A stretch of DNA of 64,000 bases from Phycomyces nitens (Eukaryota > Mucoromycota > Mucoromycetes > Mucorales > Phycomycetaceae). Positions within the stretch are counted from its first letter, which is position 1; each line of letters opens with the position of its first letter. The position numbers and the translations under genes are program-made. The DNA lies in the NCBI GenBank assembly GCA_022702545.1, contig JAHRBC010000005.1, forward strand, positions 1,302,001 through 1,366,000. The letters are read 5' to 3'. Below are positions 11,367 through 23,369 of the stretch, in pieces. The notes below the pieces were generated by a model. That model saw only the letters and a list, made by a program, of their open reading frames with translations, searched no databases and was not told the origin of the DNA.

Positions 11367-13670
11367 TTACCTTAATTCCTCAATATTGTCCATATCCAAC
11401 AGTACTAACCAAAGGAACCATTAATATCCAAGCCTGGAATCTCTAGTGCTTACCAAGATCGCGCTTTGTCAGTGGTTTCTTTGTCAATGGACATGTATTA
11501 CGTTTTCCTTCCCAACTTGTCAGACATCGCACCCAACTGTCATATCTGTGCAATTGTCCAAAGAGATTAAATACACAATATAGATCATTCTATTGTGATA
11601 TTACCCCATAACATGCCCGTATTTAGACAGGGCTGGCTTCACAACTTCTTCGAGTGTGATTGGATCAATGAATCCCGGAAGAGGATGTTCGTCTGCCCTT
11701 GTGTCCTGATCATCATCCTCGGTCTCCAGTGGCGCATTCCAGGTGTATGAGGAAGCGTCTACCAGCCCAGCCGCAATGGCTGCTGCAGTGGGCCGTCTAC
11801 ATCGCTTGCTCTGGCGCCGTACGACGGGTGCCTGAGAAGCATTTCTTTTGGTTGATCGAGTAGATGGAGATTCGTCTTGGTCATAATCATCACTCTCTTC
11901 TTCTTCAGAGGATGATTCTGATTCTGTATCATAGAGTGCTCGACGTCTCTTTTTCTTTTGAGTTGGATCTACTGGTGGGGCAGTTGATCGAGTGATGCGT
12001 TTGAGAGGAGCTGAGGGCGTTTGGGCTGTTGAGGGCGATCTTGGTCCTGTTCCTGCTCTTGGTCCTGCTCCTGCTCTTGCTCCTGATGATGCTGTGGTTG
12101 AAGGCGAGCGTCCTGTTGGGGCCTTTTGGGTAACCTTTGTGCTACTGGATGCAAGAGAGCCAGCCATGGTAGACCCAGAGGGCTTTGGGGATGATACAGA
12201 TTCCTCATCAGATTCGACTGGTTTATTGTGTGTCCTAAAGCCCTTTTCAATATGACCAGTCGAGGTCTTTTTGTCAAACAGATAATGGGATTTTCCTCGC
12301 TCGTCAATCACATAATTTGGATCCTTGATCTTCTTGGTCTCAACTAGCAGCCGGTAATAGTTGGAGCACTAAAAGGCACTTTAGCTTTGTTTGACTACCT
12401 TTTTGAATCCTCTTACTTACTTGGTATCCAACTCTACCAGGAATCTTGATTGAAAAAATGCCCCACTGACCATTGGCTCCCACTTCATCCAATCGTTGAT
12501 GAAATAGTTTCTTCTCAGACTAAGAGTCACAAATGAGACGACATTACACAAATAACATTCCGCCACTTGTCTTGTCTTGTCTTGCCTCTGTCCATTGTCC
12601 CTTGCGCTGTATCTCTCCAGGAGCATTGAATCGATAGTAATAGCTGTTTGGATTCTGGTCAATCATCTGGTAGGCCCTGATCCTTGCATGCGACCATCCT
12701 TCAAATGCCTTTTCAGGATTGACATGATTGTTCTGGACCTGCTGGAGGGCCTCATCTAATCCAAGACGGCCACCCATCCGATATTGCCTTTAGAGGATTG
12801 TCAGCTGGATAGAAAGGATATTTTACTAGAATTGCAGCCTACTTTTTGGCAAGATCTGTTGCTGTCTTCTTGAGGGTCTCGGAGCGCTTCTTGATCAACT
12901 GCTGGTAGGCTGCCTTTTGAGCAGCATTCATACTAGGACCTAAAAGTATGGTCAATATCCTGACCTCTTGGGTCCGCGTGTTGTGTTACCTGTCTCTTGT
13001 TTGATGTGGTGGTAGTTTGATGCCACGGTCTTTCTGATCTCAGTCAGATACTCTGGCTTGGTGAGACGATAGATTGCTTCGTCCTGTGTATGTTATGTTG
13101 GCACATTTGCAAACCAACCATCCAACCATCATTAACCCACCTCATCCTGGTTACAGTCCTGGAGCATTTCCGTGATTTCCTCGTCATTCACATGATCAAA
13201 CATTTGTCGGATCTTGATTGACTTGCGATTTTTTTCACGTCTTTCAAATTCTGCAAATTGGCGTTGCTGAAGAGCCACGCGTTGGGCAATGATGTCGCGC
13301 TCTTCTTCTGTCACTTCTTCGCTAAAGAAGCTCTGTTTGCGGACCGTCTCTATCTTTTGACTAGGTGTTTGGTGGTGTTGGCGGTTAATGTGTCTTTTTG
13401 CAACCGATATACAAACTTTTCAAATAGACTCTGAAGAGATTCCTGGCCGGCTTCATTGGACGTATCTGTCGCCAGAGGACTTTGCTTGTGGTCTCTGAGA
13501 TGTTGCTGTACATATAGTTGAGTACAGACATCTGGTGTCAAGCAAGATATTACCAGCACAGATGCAACACGGACACAGCTTGGCACCTTGACACAGCTCC
13601 AATGTATCTTTATCTTTCGAGGAACCGGGGTTGATCTCGGACTGCATTCCATAGAATCCTCAAGAGACAC
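11367..13670 (-). CDS. CUE-like / Myb-like / U-box protein, probable chromatin E3 ligase
   Basis: Order along the product: an uncertain N-terminus, a CUE-like segment (RQMFDHVNDEEITEMLQDCN), and a helical region. Then comes a Myb/SANT-like motif built from EKKLFHQRLDEVGANGQWG and FSIKIPGRVGYQCSNYYRLL. A basic/acidic disordered linker rich in S, P, E and K (11780-12240) precedes a C-terminal U-box: GFIDPITLEEVVKPALSKYG, CPLTKKPLTKRDLV, LLDMDNIEELR, stop at 11367. The last exon is 38 nt (11367-11404). U-boxes bind E2 enzymes without zinc, so ubiquitin ligase activity is likely; Myb-like repeats suggest DNA or chromatin contact. The start is not settled: in-frame ATGs exist at 13670, and a 48 nt stretch near 13510-13560 may be intron or exon. 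A 52-56 nt intron near 13350-13405 is needed to keep frame. Confidence 0.6.
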
Positions 13671-14847
13671 TATTTACAGCCCTTTTTTTCTTGGTATCCA
13701 GTTATACTCTTGGGTGGCTTTAGGATTACCTTCCACAAAGAACCTTGACTTTTGCTTTTCGTCTGAAAAGGAAGTATCTGATTTCCTACTGGTACGGGGT
13801 GGCATTTCTCAAAGGGATAAAAAAGAAAAGGGGAAAAAAAAAGAGGGCTCAATTCATCGGGTCCCCTCCCTATTCATATATAGATAAATATATATTTCTT
13901 TTAGCGATTTGCCCATGCCCAAAATTATATTTTATTTTCCCTTGTCGGGATATACACGTACGTCCGGGAGGCACAGATGAGATTGCAGATGGTGTTACTG
14001 GAATTCCCAATTTATGCGCAAAATCCTTAGGGAATGGCACAAATGAAACAAAAAACAGAAAGAGAGAATTGCTGTGGTGGTTCTGTCATCAGTCGAGAAT
14101 CCGTGCACCTAGCTGGTAGGGATCCCTGGGATCATTCATCTATTTGACCCTCTCCATACCCATTGAGGCATATCTTATTGTTCCTGACAGGAATCTCTGT
14201 TGCCACACAATTATTTGAAATTAAAGGGAGCCAAAATGACAGCCAATTCAATAAATATATGCATGTTCAAAAGCCACGAAAAGAGTGGGTTTGGCTTGTC
14301 AGAACCAAATAAAATAAAAAGATTGATTCCATTATTGGACAGCCATGATCTTTATCGTCTGGATCGATTGTTTTCATTTGTATATTAATGAGCTACTCTG
14401 TATTGGTGAACGTCAAGTCAATCATTTGAGCCATGAATATGTCCCATCTCTATAGAGACACAAGACTTGCACATCTGGCCATGGACCAAACAAACCTCAT
14501 TGACATTCGCAAGAGATAAAGGCCTGATTGTCCATGATTTTTATTTTTGCTAGTGATTTTGTCTATTTATCTTGTTTGCCTTGTCTAGGGGTAAGTGTCC
14601 TTGTGCATAGTGGAATGCAATAAAATTCAAATTGGGGCAGCCTGTAGTGATTAATATACTTTATTAAAAAAATAAATAGATAGATATAAATATTCTTTTT
14701 TAGCACTTGGCTTGGACTATATGGGCAGACCGTCAGTTATATCAATAAGTATCCAAGCAATAATAAATCTTACACCCCTTCCCAGTCCTTTACCTTTTTA
14801 TCTATTCTCTACTCCATCCACTCTTTTATACCAAAAAAAAACCCCAA
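13671..14847. other. Intergenic, no supported gene
   Basis: Two plus-strand frames (13588-13887, 13745-14119) have low-complexity, lysine-rich translations and no splice or motif support. The 80 bp before 14848 is pyrimidine-rich, typical of a fungal core promoter. I see nothing else. Confidence 0.5.
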
Positions 14848-16251
14848 ATGCTCCAAGGCACCGATGATCCTCCCCTCTTTACAAATGAAACGCGACACAT
14901 CTTATCCGAGCCACTTGATCCAAGAATCGAGCGTGAATACAACAAGCTCGTCGATACCTGGACTCAGCAGCTGTTGACCGACGGTCATCATCTGGACATC
15001 CTGTCGTCCGACACGCAGTCTATTCGGCTGTCGTGTATGCGGCTGATGCATAGATACCTCGATCAGCAATGGATCGACTCCCAGCAGATGCTTCAGTGTG
15101 CACAGGCCTGGAACTCGTATCCTTCCCTTAGTCCGGTCGAGGCAGTCCACACCATGAACATACTCAGTCTACGAACCATGCAGCGCTCAATCGATGCCCG
15201 TCGTGAGTTCCTCCATGCCCTCGGCGACAGTTCTGACCAGAGACCAATGATCGATTTGAGCTTGCCACTACCTACTCCTCCATCCTTCAGTGAAGCGATC
15301 CCAAACCCGATACCAGAGCCAGAGCCAGATAGCTTGGACAGAAACTCGTTTGCCCTCTCTGAAGAAGAGGTCCATGCACCACTCCTCCGCACACACAAAC
15401 TTAGTTATCCCCAGCTGCCGGAACCTCAGCTAGTATTCCACCCACCCCCTCACCGCTACAGACGTGATTCAGTCTGGACACATCCACACGGCGACCCAAT
15501 TCAGCCTGAAGAGAAGACCGAGGTAGAGCCCTTTAGTCCCCGTGAATCAGACGAAAGCACAAGCGAGCCCATGTATCAACGGCTATCGACCTGGAAAAAG
15601 CTGGTTGGCGATCGGCAGGCGACTGGACTCGATCCAGAAGACCCAGATCCCTGGCAGAGTCTCTATGGACCTGGATTTCTCTCGTCATCCTCATCATCCT
15701 CATTCTTCCCCAAAGAAGACCTCAAAGAGCCATTGATTACCCTAACAGATCCAGAAGACGTGGTCGTAAAGACCTCTCCTCAGCCGCTAAAGAGCGCCCT
15801 TCGTGCCCACCACAACATCCACAGCCCTCCAACTCCCTGTCCTTCCTCTCCTCCTCCTCCAACCCCGACCCTATCGAGTCCCATTCTACGAAGTGAGTCC
15901 AGCATATCTGCTTTCCGGCCGATCAGCAAGAATCTCGCCCCTCGGTGCAAGGCGCCCACTTGCTCTGTTCGACACTCACATTCTTCTTTGTCGATCAGAT
16001 CCTATGCCAACGAGGGTTCATGTCCGGACTCTAGTGTCTGGAAGGTCCGTCAAGAGAAGCCGACGATCACTAAGAGCTGTTCAGTGCCCACCACAGTTGG
16101 CCGCTCCATCTCATCAAAGACCTCCCCTCCTTTGCCTACCAGCTCTACAAGTACCAAGATAGCCAAAGAGAGAAACTTTGTGATGAGGTCCATTGTCAGT
16201 AAAAAGGCATCACTTGGCAAGCTTTTTGCAGGCAAAAAGGCATCCAACTAA
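14848..16251 (+). CDS. Intronless proline/serine-rich protein of unknown function
   Basis: A single 467-codon frame without introns, unusual among its intron-rich neighbours. The first about 125 residues form a helical, leucine-rich domain (EREYNKLVDTWTQQLLTDGH, MRLMHRYLDQQWIDSQQMLQ, MNILSLRTMQRSIDARREFL). The remainder is disordered and rich in P, S and T with runs such as SSSSSSS and PSSPPPPTPTLSSP. The C-terminus is basic (SIVSKKASLGKLFAGKKASN). LKSALRAHHNIHSPP and KSCSVPTTVG resemble phosphorylatable linear motifs. It looks like a signalling or cytoskeletal adaptor, but I recognise no family. Codon use is consistent with an expressed gene, and the ATG follows a pyrimidine-rich promoter. 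Confidence 0.7.
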   Translation: MLQGTDDPPLFTNETRHILSEPLDPRIEREYNKLVDTWTQQLLTDGHHLDILSSDTQSIRLSCMRLMHRYLDQQWIDSQQMLQCAQAWNSYPSLSPVEAVHTMNILSLRTMQRSIDARREFLHALGDSSDQRPMIDLSLPLPTPPSFSEAIPNPIPEPEPDSLDRNSFALSEEEVHAPLLRTHKLSYPQLPEPQLVFHPPPHRYRRDSVWTHPHGDPIQPEEKTEVEPFSPRESDESTSEPMYQRLSTWKKLVGDRQATGLDPEDPDPWQSLYGPGFLSSSSSSSFFPKEDLKEPLITLTDPEDVVVKTSPQPLKSALRAHHNIHSPPTPCPSSPPPPTPTLSSPILRSESSISAFRPISKNLAPRCKAPTCSVRHSHSSLSIRSYANEGSCPDSSVWKVRQEKPTITKSCSVPTTVGRSISSKTSPPLPTSSTSTKIAKERNFVMRSIVSKKASLGKLFAGKKASN

Positions 16252-16652
16252 TCAGTTTCACCCCAAATCCCATTCCTTTTTTTTTTCCACATCACCATCA
16301 CGTTCCTTTTTATATATATTTATATACATATATCTACTAGTATTCCCATTTCACTCATTCTCCTAGGCACATCTTACACACTCTTTCCAGAGTCTTTATT
16401 ATTAAATACAACCATACTCTCTTTAAACAAATAAATAAATAAAAATCATGTTAATAAAGCCATGTTTATATTCAATCAATCTTTATCAAACACAAAATCT
16501 GATGGTTTAATATCAATTCGTATCAATCTTCAAAAATATGGCTCAAGATACGATCTGGAGTGCAAAGAGTCACGTGTGGTTCTGCATAAAAAGCAGACCT
16601 ACAACTTCTTGATCAATTGTCAATTGTTTCATGCAAAGGAGAGAAAAAAATA
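16252..16652. other. Intergenic, no supported gene
   Basis: Contains T-rich 3' flank of the preceding gene. A 63-codon frame at 16462-16653 ends exactly where the next start codon lies and has no family signature. Confidence 0.5.
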
Positions 16653-19600
16653 ATGTCGACAGATAAATATACGAACCGTCTCTCAAAAGAAAAGAGTCCT
16701 TATCTACTAGTAAGACATATTAACATCATTTCAATAATTCAAATGCTTAATGTTTTTTTTTAAAAATCTTTGGTCTCATTCTACCATTAGCAACATGGTA
16801 AGGCTTCCAAATCAATTCAATCGTTGATCCAGAGATTCCTAATCAGATTGTTTGATAGCACACAATCCGGTATTCCCAATATCAATAAATACAAAAAAGA
16901 AAAAGAAATCTAATAAATAATATATATATATATATTTTGAATTGCCAAATGGCAAATATTTTTTGTTCTGAAAAGGTGGACTGGTACCCTTGGGGAGAAG
17001 AAGCCTTTGAAAAGGCCAGACAGGAACAAAAGCCGATATTTGTCAGTATCGGCTACAGTACTTGCCAGTGAGTATCTCAAAAACACAAAACGAATCATCA
17101 AGCCAACCGTTTGTCTTATGTATATAAAGTTGGTGTCATGTAATGGAATACGAATCGTTTCAAGACGAATCGACAGCAGAATTGATGAACGAGCATATGG
17201 TTAACATCAAAGGCAAGTTGTTGATACTGAAGATTGGGTTTGATGTAGCTAACAAGGTTGTCTAGTTGATCGGTAAGCTAAAGAATGATTAAGAAAAAAA
17301 GACGTTTAAACGATGTTGATGAATTATTATTTTTTTACTTGGATGGACAGAGAGGAGAATCCTGGGGTAGACAAGTTTTACATGACTTATTTGCAAATGA
17401 CAACTGGAAGTGGTGGGTGGCCAATGTCAATATTCCTGACACCTGAACGATTTCCATTCTTTGGAGGAATCTACTTTCCTCTCAAAGATCGGATGGGAAG
17501 ACCTGGCTTCAATAGCGTAGTGTCGCGTATCACTCAATTATGGATATCTCATCCAGACAAGATACGTTTTGATAGCAAAAATACCCTAAAAGATATAAAG
17601 GACTATATTGAGGCAAGTAATAAGCATCCTTTATAGCCCCCAAAACCCCCATATCTAATTTGATCTTGGTTTTTATAGGCAGAGCCATCCAGTTCAAAGG
17701 AGTTGGATCCATGGAAAGTTGCAGATGCAACATTTACTCATTTTCAAAGTATATTTGACTCTACAAATGGTGGATTTGGCGAAGCACCAAAGTTCCCAAC
17801 TCCTGTCCAGTTGATATTTTTGCTGGACTATTATTATTATACAAGTAAACCATCAAACATCCATGCCAATCCTTCCAACTCACAAAAGTCACTGGAAATG
17901 GTACTTTTGACACTACAGGCAAGTTGCACAAGACAAAGTGTGCCTTTTTATTATTATTAACTTCTTTTAAATAGAAAATTGGAGCAGGCGGAATCCATGG
18001 TAGATATCCAGACGTTTTAAACGAGCATGATTACTAATATTATTATTATCTTTATCTTTATAATTAGATCATGTCGGCAGTGGTTTCCATCGGTAAGATT
18101 ATGGAAACAAAGAAGAAACATTGATGTATCATCATATTTAGTCGATTATGTTTGACAGCTATAGTACAGATAAAGAGTGGCATGTGCCCCACTTTGAAAA
18201 GATGCTGTATGATCAAGCACAGTTGTTGTCAGTATATACTCAGGCCTTTCAGATTACCGATGACCCTCTGTATGCAGACATTGCAAAAGATATCATTGCC
18301 TATGTCTCTAATGATCTTCAGCACCACCAAGGCGGTTTTTACTCTGCAGAGGATGCTGATTCGTACCCAAGAAATGAAGCCACCAAAAAAGCAGGCAAGA
18401 CCACTTTATATATATATCACTTTCTTGACTGATAAACTCATTTATATATATATATAAAATTGATTTTGAAATAGAGGGTGCATTCTGCGTTTGGGAAGAT
18501 CATGAAATAGATGACCTTTTGGGACCAGAGAACTCAGGACTATTTAAACGACATTTTGGAGTAAAGGTCGGGGGAAATGTACCAAATGAACAAGACCCTC
18601 AGCAGGAATTCAAAAACAAGGTAGATAAACACTCTCTGGTTGCAAATATTAACATGGCACTTTAGAATATACTTGTGGAGCAAGAAACCATTGATGAATC
18701 TGCATCTGCTCTTGGTATATCGGTTAAAAGTGCCAAGCAAGAAATAGCAGCAGCCAAGGAAATTTTGCGCAACTATCGTCTTTCAGTTCGTCCAAGGCCT
18801 CAAAAAGACGACAAGGTGAGCCAATTGTGTTGAACCGTGCAATAAAATATACTTACAATTTTTATGGATACTTTCAATTGTATAGATATTAACATGCTGG
18901 AATGGTAATGGTCTAATTATTCATCGTGAAAATCATATAGCAATCCAATAACTTGTCCTGAGATAACCTGTAAAAAAAAACCCCCCTCAACAGGTCTCAT
19001 GGTTTCAGCTCTTTCCCGAGCTTACCTAGTATTTCAGGATAAAGATATACTGAAGCTTGCCATCAAGGCAGCTTATTTTATTCAAAAAGAGCTATATATC
19101 AAGCAAAAGAATACCCTTTTACGTAGCTATCGTAAAGGTCCGTCTAATATCAATGGTTTCTCGGACGACTATAGGTATGTAGGACCCTTGAGGTTTGCTT
19201 TAATCTTTCAAAGATTCGTATGAATATATCTGGTCAGATATCTAGATAACAATACCCTAGTTTTTTTATCCAGGGACTGTTGGATCTTTATGAGGCCACA
19301 TTCGATGACCAATGGATCCAATGGGCCCATAATCTCCAAAAGAAGCAAAATGAGCTATTCTATGACAAGGAAAAGGGAGGATTCTTTAATACCTCGGAAA
19401 CTGATACTTCTGTTCCCTTGCGGCTAAAAGAAGGTAGATTAGAGTCGCTCAAGGCCAGAGTATCGACGGATTATTCATTGGCAAAAATTGTTTATTAGAG
19501 CAAGATGGGTCCGAGCCTACTGCGTAAGGCATTCAATCTATATAGAACATTTGACTCTGAACACACAACATTATAGGAACTCTGTCTCTTTGAAGAATCT

Positions 19601-20003
19601 CATCAGGCTTGGGACCCTTTTTGAGGTGCCTGATTACCTTTATATGGCAAAACACACCGTCGAGTCTTTTAATCTTATCTTGGCCAAATTTCCTTTTGCT
19701 ATTCCGGGCGTATTATCTTCTTTCCTTTTGCTTGCCGACAGTGTAAAGGAAATAATCATTATTGGAGATCCATTATCAGAGCAAATGAAAGAGTTTGAGG
19801 CTGTTATTGCACGCTCGTTTATTCCCAACAGACTTGTAGCAAGACTCTCTCCCAATGGAGTATTGGTCAAGAATAACCCTCTCTTTGAAGAAATGCTAAA
19901 AAGACACGGCCCAAAAGACATTGCAGTCTATGTATGCGAAGATTTTACATGTGGCCAGCCTATAACTACAGTGGAAGAGCTCAAGAAGAACATACTAGGC
20001 TAG
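16653..20003 (+). CDS. SPATA20: SPATA20/YyaL-type thioredoxin-fold protein, 18 exons with micro-exons
   Basis: Rebuilt model: 16653-16709, 16791-16797, 16859-16869, 16976-17067, 17130-17212, 17266-17272, 17351-17612, 17679-17918, 17975-17999, 18068-18092, 18159-18394, 18475-18620, 18666-18815, 18886-18904, 18994-19174, 19261-19433, 19499-19523, 19577-20003. The sum is exactly 722 codons. The first exons restore the family's N-terminal signature [20 protein letters not shown] followed by WYPWGEEAF, then the thioredoxin-like CxxC motif STCHWCHVME, then [16 protein letters not shown] and [11 protein letters not shown]. The rest is the (alpha/alpha)6-like domain, including [40 protein letters not shown] and [17 protein letters not shown]. 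Exons 2, 3 and 6 are 7, 11 and 7 nt. Introns 5, 8 and 11 start with GC; intron 7 can be read as GC or GT. The family is widespread but biochemically poorly defined. Confidence 0.9.
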
Positions 20004-20762
20004 AAAGGGACCAGGAAACAATATATATTATATTACCTCTAGTTGTTCTTGGTTTGATGTCTGGCTTGAATGATAATAAAGTATAGTATATGGAATATCG
20101 GAACTCTTTTCTGTACTGCTTACAATGGGTAGAGGATATCTCTGAATAAACAAAGTATATATATATATTTCAGGCTACATAAAAACCATGGTCTGAATGT
20201 AAAGTAATAGATCTTTACAATGCTAAAGGCGGTCTGCGTTTATGCCAGATCCTATACGTTTATACTCCTACTTCTTTTGTGACACCCAATATCACTGACC
20301 AAAATCCATTCATCCTTTCCTTGATATCTAATCATAAAAAAACCCCACATTTTAACTCTAAACCCACCATGGTCTGCTAAACCATCTTCTTCTTCTTTTA
20401 AAAAAAGGGGGAGGGGGGCTTCAAACCACAACTTTATTTCTTATTTTTATTTTCTATTCATCAGGTTCCAGAAATAAGAGGCACCAGACAAATGGTCACA
20501 TTTCAAAAGTCCGGAACAGATAAAGAGTCGGACATTTAATATACTGGTCCCTAGAATCCACAATAGATTTTATCCCTTTTTGGTTTTCTGTCGGGAAATC
20601 AAGCGGTACTCCAACAATGCTGGATTGGTTGGTTTGACGCCTTGTTCTGCTGTGGCTTTTCGACACAACCGCCGTCACAATTACTGAAAAAGAAGAATAA
20701 GAAAAAAAAAAGAGCGAGCTCTACTCGATCGACATTGTACCTTATTTAAACAAAAACACACC
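20004..20762. other. Intergenic, no supported gene
   Basis: 3' flank of the SPATA20-like gene and promoter of MRT4. TA-rich around 20155-20170, an A/G run near 20400. No coding exon seen on either strand. Confidence 0.5.
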
Positions 20763-21741
20763 ATGCCCAAGTCCAAGAGAGTTTCAGTTGGTGAGTAATT
20801 GTGTAAATTGATGTCTCTAGACCCTCGATTTTTAACCTGTGATTTCATTGTTCAGTCGCATTGACCCAGACCGACAAGAAGGGTCGTGAAGGAAAGGAGA
20901 AGTTGATTGAAGAAGTAATTATAAAACTCGACTTTTTATTTTTGTTATTTCCATTACACGGCCTAACATGCTTTTACTCTTTGCTCTTTAGATCCAAAAG
21001 AGTGTCGACCAATACTCCTACATTTGGTTGTTCTCTGTAAAGGACATGCGCAACACATTCCTCAAGGAGGTCCGTAATGATTTCAAAACCTCAAGATTCT
21101 TCATGGGCAAGAACAGAGTCATGGCAAAAGCATTGGGTACCACACCCGAGGAGGAATACAAGCCCAAATTGTCCAAGCTTGCAGAGGTTAGTCGATCGAT
21201 CAGACAAAGAGTATTACGGAGCAGTAGACTGATGAAGCTGAAATTTTTTGATTTGAATCTCTAGCAACTTAACAAGGAGGTTGGCTTACTGTTCACAAAC
21301 AAGACACCCGAGGAAGTAAAGAGCTACTTTGAAGAATTTAGACAGCCCGATTACGCCCGTTCAGGTGTTGTCGCAAGTCAGACCATTATTGTTGATGAGG
21401 GAGCCGTTAAGCGTGGTGTGGATCCTATGCCTCACAACATGGAGCCTCTGCTGCGTTCGCTCGGCATGCCCACCCTCCTTAGAAACGGTATCGTCTCTCT
21501 CTCAGCACCATACACAATCTGCAAGGTCGGAGACACCTTGTCAACAAACCAAGCCCATCTTTTGGTAAGTGCCGCCGATATTGCAGAAAAACTGGAATGG
21601 AACGAGATTTAAGATTTAAGAGCTTGGTATACTGATCGAATGTGCTTGTAGAAACTCTTTTACCACCAATTGGCCGAGTTCCGTATCCAGCCTATCTGCT
21701 GTTACCACAACGGAGAAATCATCAACGCTGACGAGCAATAA
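20763..21741 (+). CDS. MRT4: Ribosome assembly factor Mrt4 (P0 paralog)
   Basis: Five exons (20763-20790, 20856-20914, 20992-21186, 21265-21564, 21652-21741) give 223 residues. Start MPKSKRVSVVALTQTDKKGR is typical, followed by SYIWLFSVKDMRNTFLKEVR, FFMGKNRVMAKALGTTPEEE and LNKEVGLLFTNKTPEEV. The end holds IVDEGAVKRGVDPMPHNMEP and LLKLFYHQLAEFRIQPICCY. Mrt4 occupies the rRNA site of the stalk base on pre-60S particles in the nucleolus and is exchanged for P0 late in assembly. It lacks the P0 acidic C-terminal tail, as expected for Mrt4 rather than P0. Every exon junction keeps the frame. The neighbour BI-1 gene converges on it with 142 bp between stops. Confidence 0.93.
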
Positions 21742-21883
21742 TTATTATGTCCAAAAAGAAACAAACAAACAAAAGCAATATGAAATAAAAAACAAGGCAT
21801 CTTCATTCATGTAAAGAATATATTTAAAAAATATTTAAAAAAAATATCTGTAAATTCAATTGGTTCAATTGTGAGAGCTCTTT

Positions 21884-22729
21884 TTATCGGTCGAAACTCT
21901 GTACTCTTCTCTTCTTTTCCTTTTTCTTGTCCTTCTCCAGAAAGATTGTGGATAGGCGTGTAAAGAGAGCAAAGAGATCCATGAACAATTCGAGTGCATG
22001 AAGAGGGACATTGAAATTTCCAGCACTGGCATGCTCCACAATCATCTGAGTGTCGTAGATTACTGTGATAAAGGTTAGTATATATCCAGAGATTGATTAA
22101 TTGAACATACCATATCCACAGAATGCAATCAAGCCCAGGTACAATTCAGCCGAAAACATCATACTGTTGCCAAAGAACAGGTTTGCAAGCGAGGTCCAAA
22201 AGACAATGCCAAGAATACCAGAAACTACGCCACCAACATAAATCATACTTCTTCGCTCGGCCAAAAGTGCACTTGCAGAGAAGCCAAGGAAGATGAATAC
22301 AGCAGATGATAGGGCTGCTGTCAGAAGCCCGCCTGAAGGATCCCAGAATGTAAAGACTTCGATCAAGCGTGCAAGGGACATTCCGCTGAATAATGCGTAC
22401 AACTTCCAAACTTTTTAAGAATACAAAGAAAGACATTCATTTTCTACAGTACTTACTCCCAAAAGGACCCATCGCACAACATAATTGGTTGAAGGATGGC
22501 GGATACCAAGGATGCTGCCAAGGACAATGGTAAAGGACAATGGACTATTGCTCACTGCCATTAAAGTCGAGTTGCTCATTCCCATGACATTCATGTAGCT
22601 TCCAGACGCTGCCAAAACTAGCATTCCTGCAATCGTAAGGTAAACTCTGAGGAGATGACTCCGTACAGGCCTGCTGATGGTCGTCTCTGAAGAAAAGTTT
22701 TGTTGGTGTTTTGATGAGCTTGGGTTCAT
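21884..22729 (-). CDS. BAX inhibitor-1 / TMBIM family membrane protein
   Basis: Three exons (22457-22729, 22111-22402, 21884-22062) encode 247 residues with about seven hydrophobic segments. Recognisable stretches include SHLLRVYLTIAGMLVLAASG near the N-terminus, then LYALFSGMSLARLIEVF and SSAVFIFLGFSASALLAERR. The BI-1 signature region follows: CGYGVIYDTQMIVEHA, with the two acidic residues in the last helices (DLFALFTRLSTIFLEKD). The C-terminus is charged (EKEEKRRVQSFDR). Family proteins sit in the ER or other endomembranes, leak calcium and restrain stress-induced death. The start is the ATG at 22729; a longer frame begins only with TTG. Convergent with MRT4. Confidence 0.88.
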
Positions 22730-23369
22730 TGTCAAGAGTCAAAAGGAAATATCTGGAAAATCAAAACTCTATTTAAATAATGTAATACAATAAAAGAAAA
22801 AGAATATCTTGTGACGTAGATATCAAACAGAAACCCAACTGTAAAACATATGCTATAGGTAGACCAATTGATATAATATATATCGTTTGTATTGTTGATA
22901 TATAAAGATGCTGTTGCTCTGCCATCACCATTAACAATCAATTAGTTTGATCTAGACTACTTTACCCTGTCCCATGCATAAAGAGGTTGATCGCAATTGG
23001 GTTTTTGTACTACATTATTGTTGATATTATAGCTTTTATTCCACTCCCAAAGAAAAAACAATTCTTTTATATAATTATGACAATGTCCATTTTATTCATC
23101 TTTATATAGCAAACTATAGTTGAATCAGACGGGGGTTATGGTTCTGGTTCTGGCTTATATTATAAATAAGTATTACCGACATCTTTCATTATTTGCCATA
23201 CAACACCCAATTTCCAAAATGTCAGTCAAATAAGGATATTCCCAACCTTTCTCCATATTAATATATTCAAAACGTTTATTTTAAACAGGCGTATCTGGTC
23301 CCTAAGAGATTTGTTTTTTCTTAAAAGGTCTTGATGGTAGAGAATAAGATTTCAAATTGATCGAGGCAG
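22730..23369. other. Intergenic, no supported gene
   Basis: 5' flank of the BI-1 gene and 3' flank of RPAP3. A 69-codon minus-strand frame (22732-22941) is hydrophobic but lacks any motif. Nothing else seen. Confidence 0.45.

Noticed and set aside
16949..17067. ATG at 16949 as start of the SPATA20-like protein
   Set aside because: It would replace the invariant N-terminal signature with MANIFCSEK; the upstream micro-exon chain restores the signature exactly.
22732..22941. 69-codon minus frame upstream of BI-1
   Set aside because: No motif, low complexity, and it sits in the promoter region.
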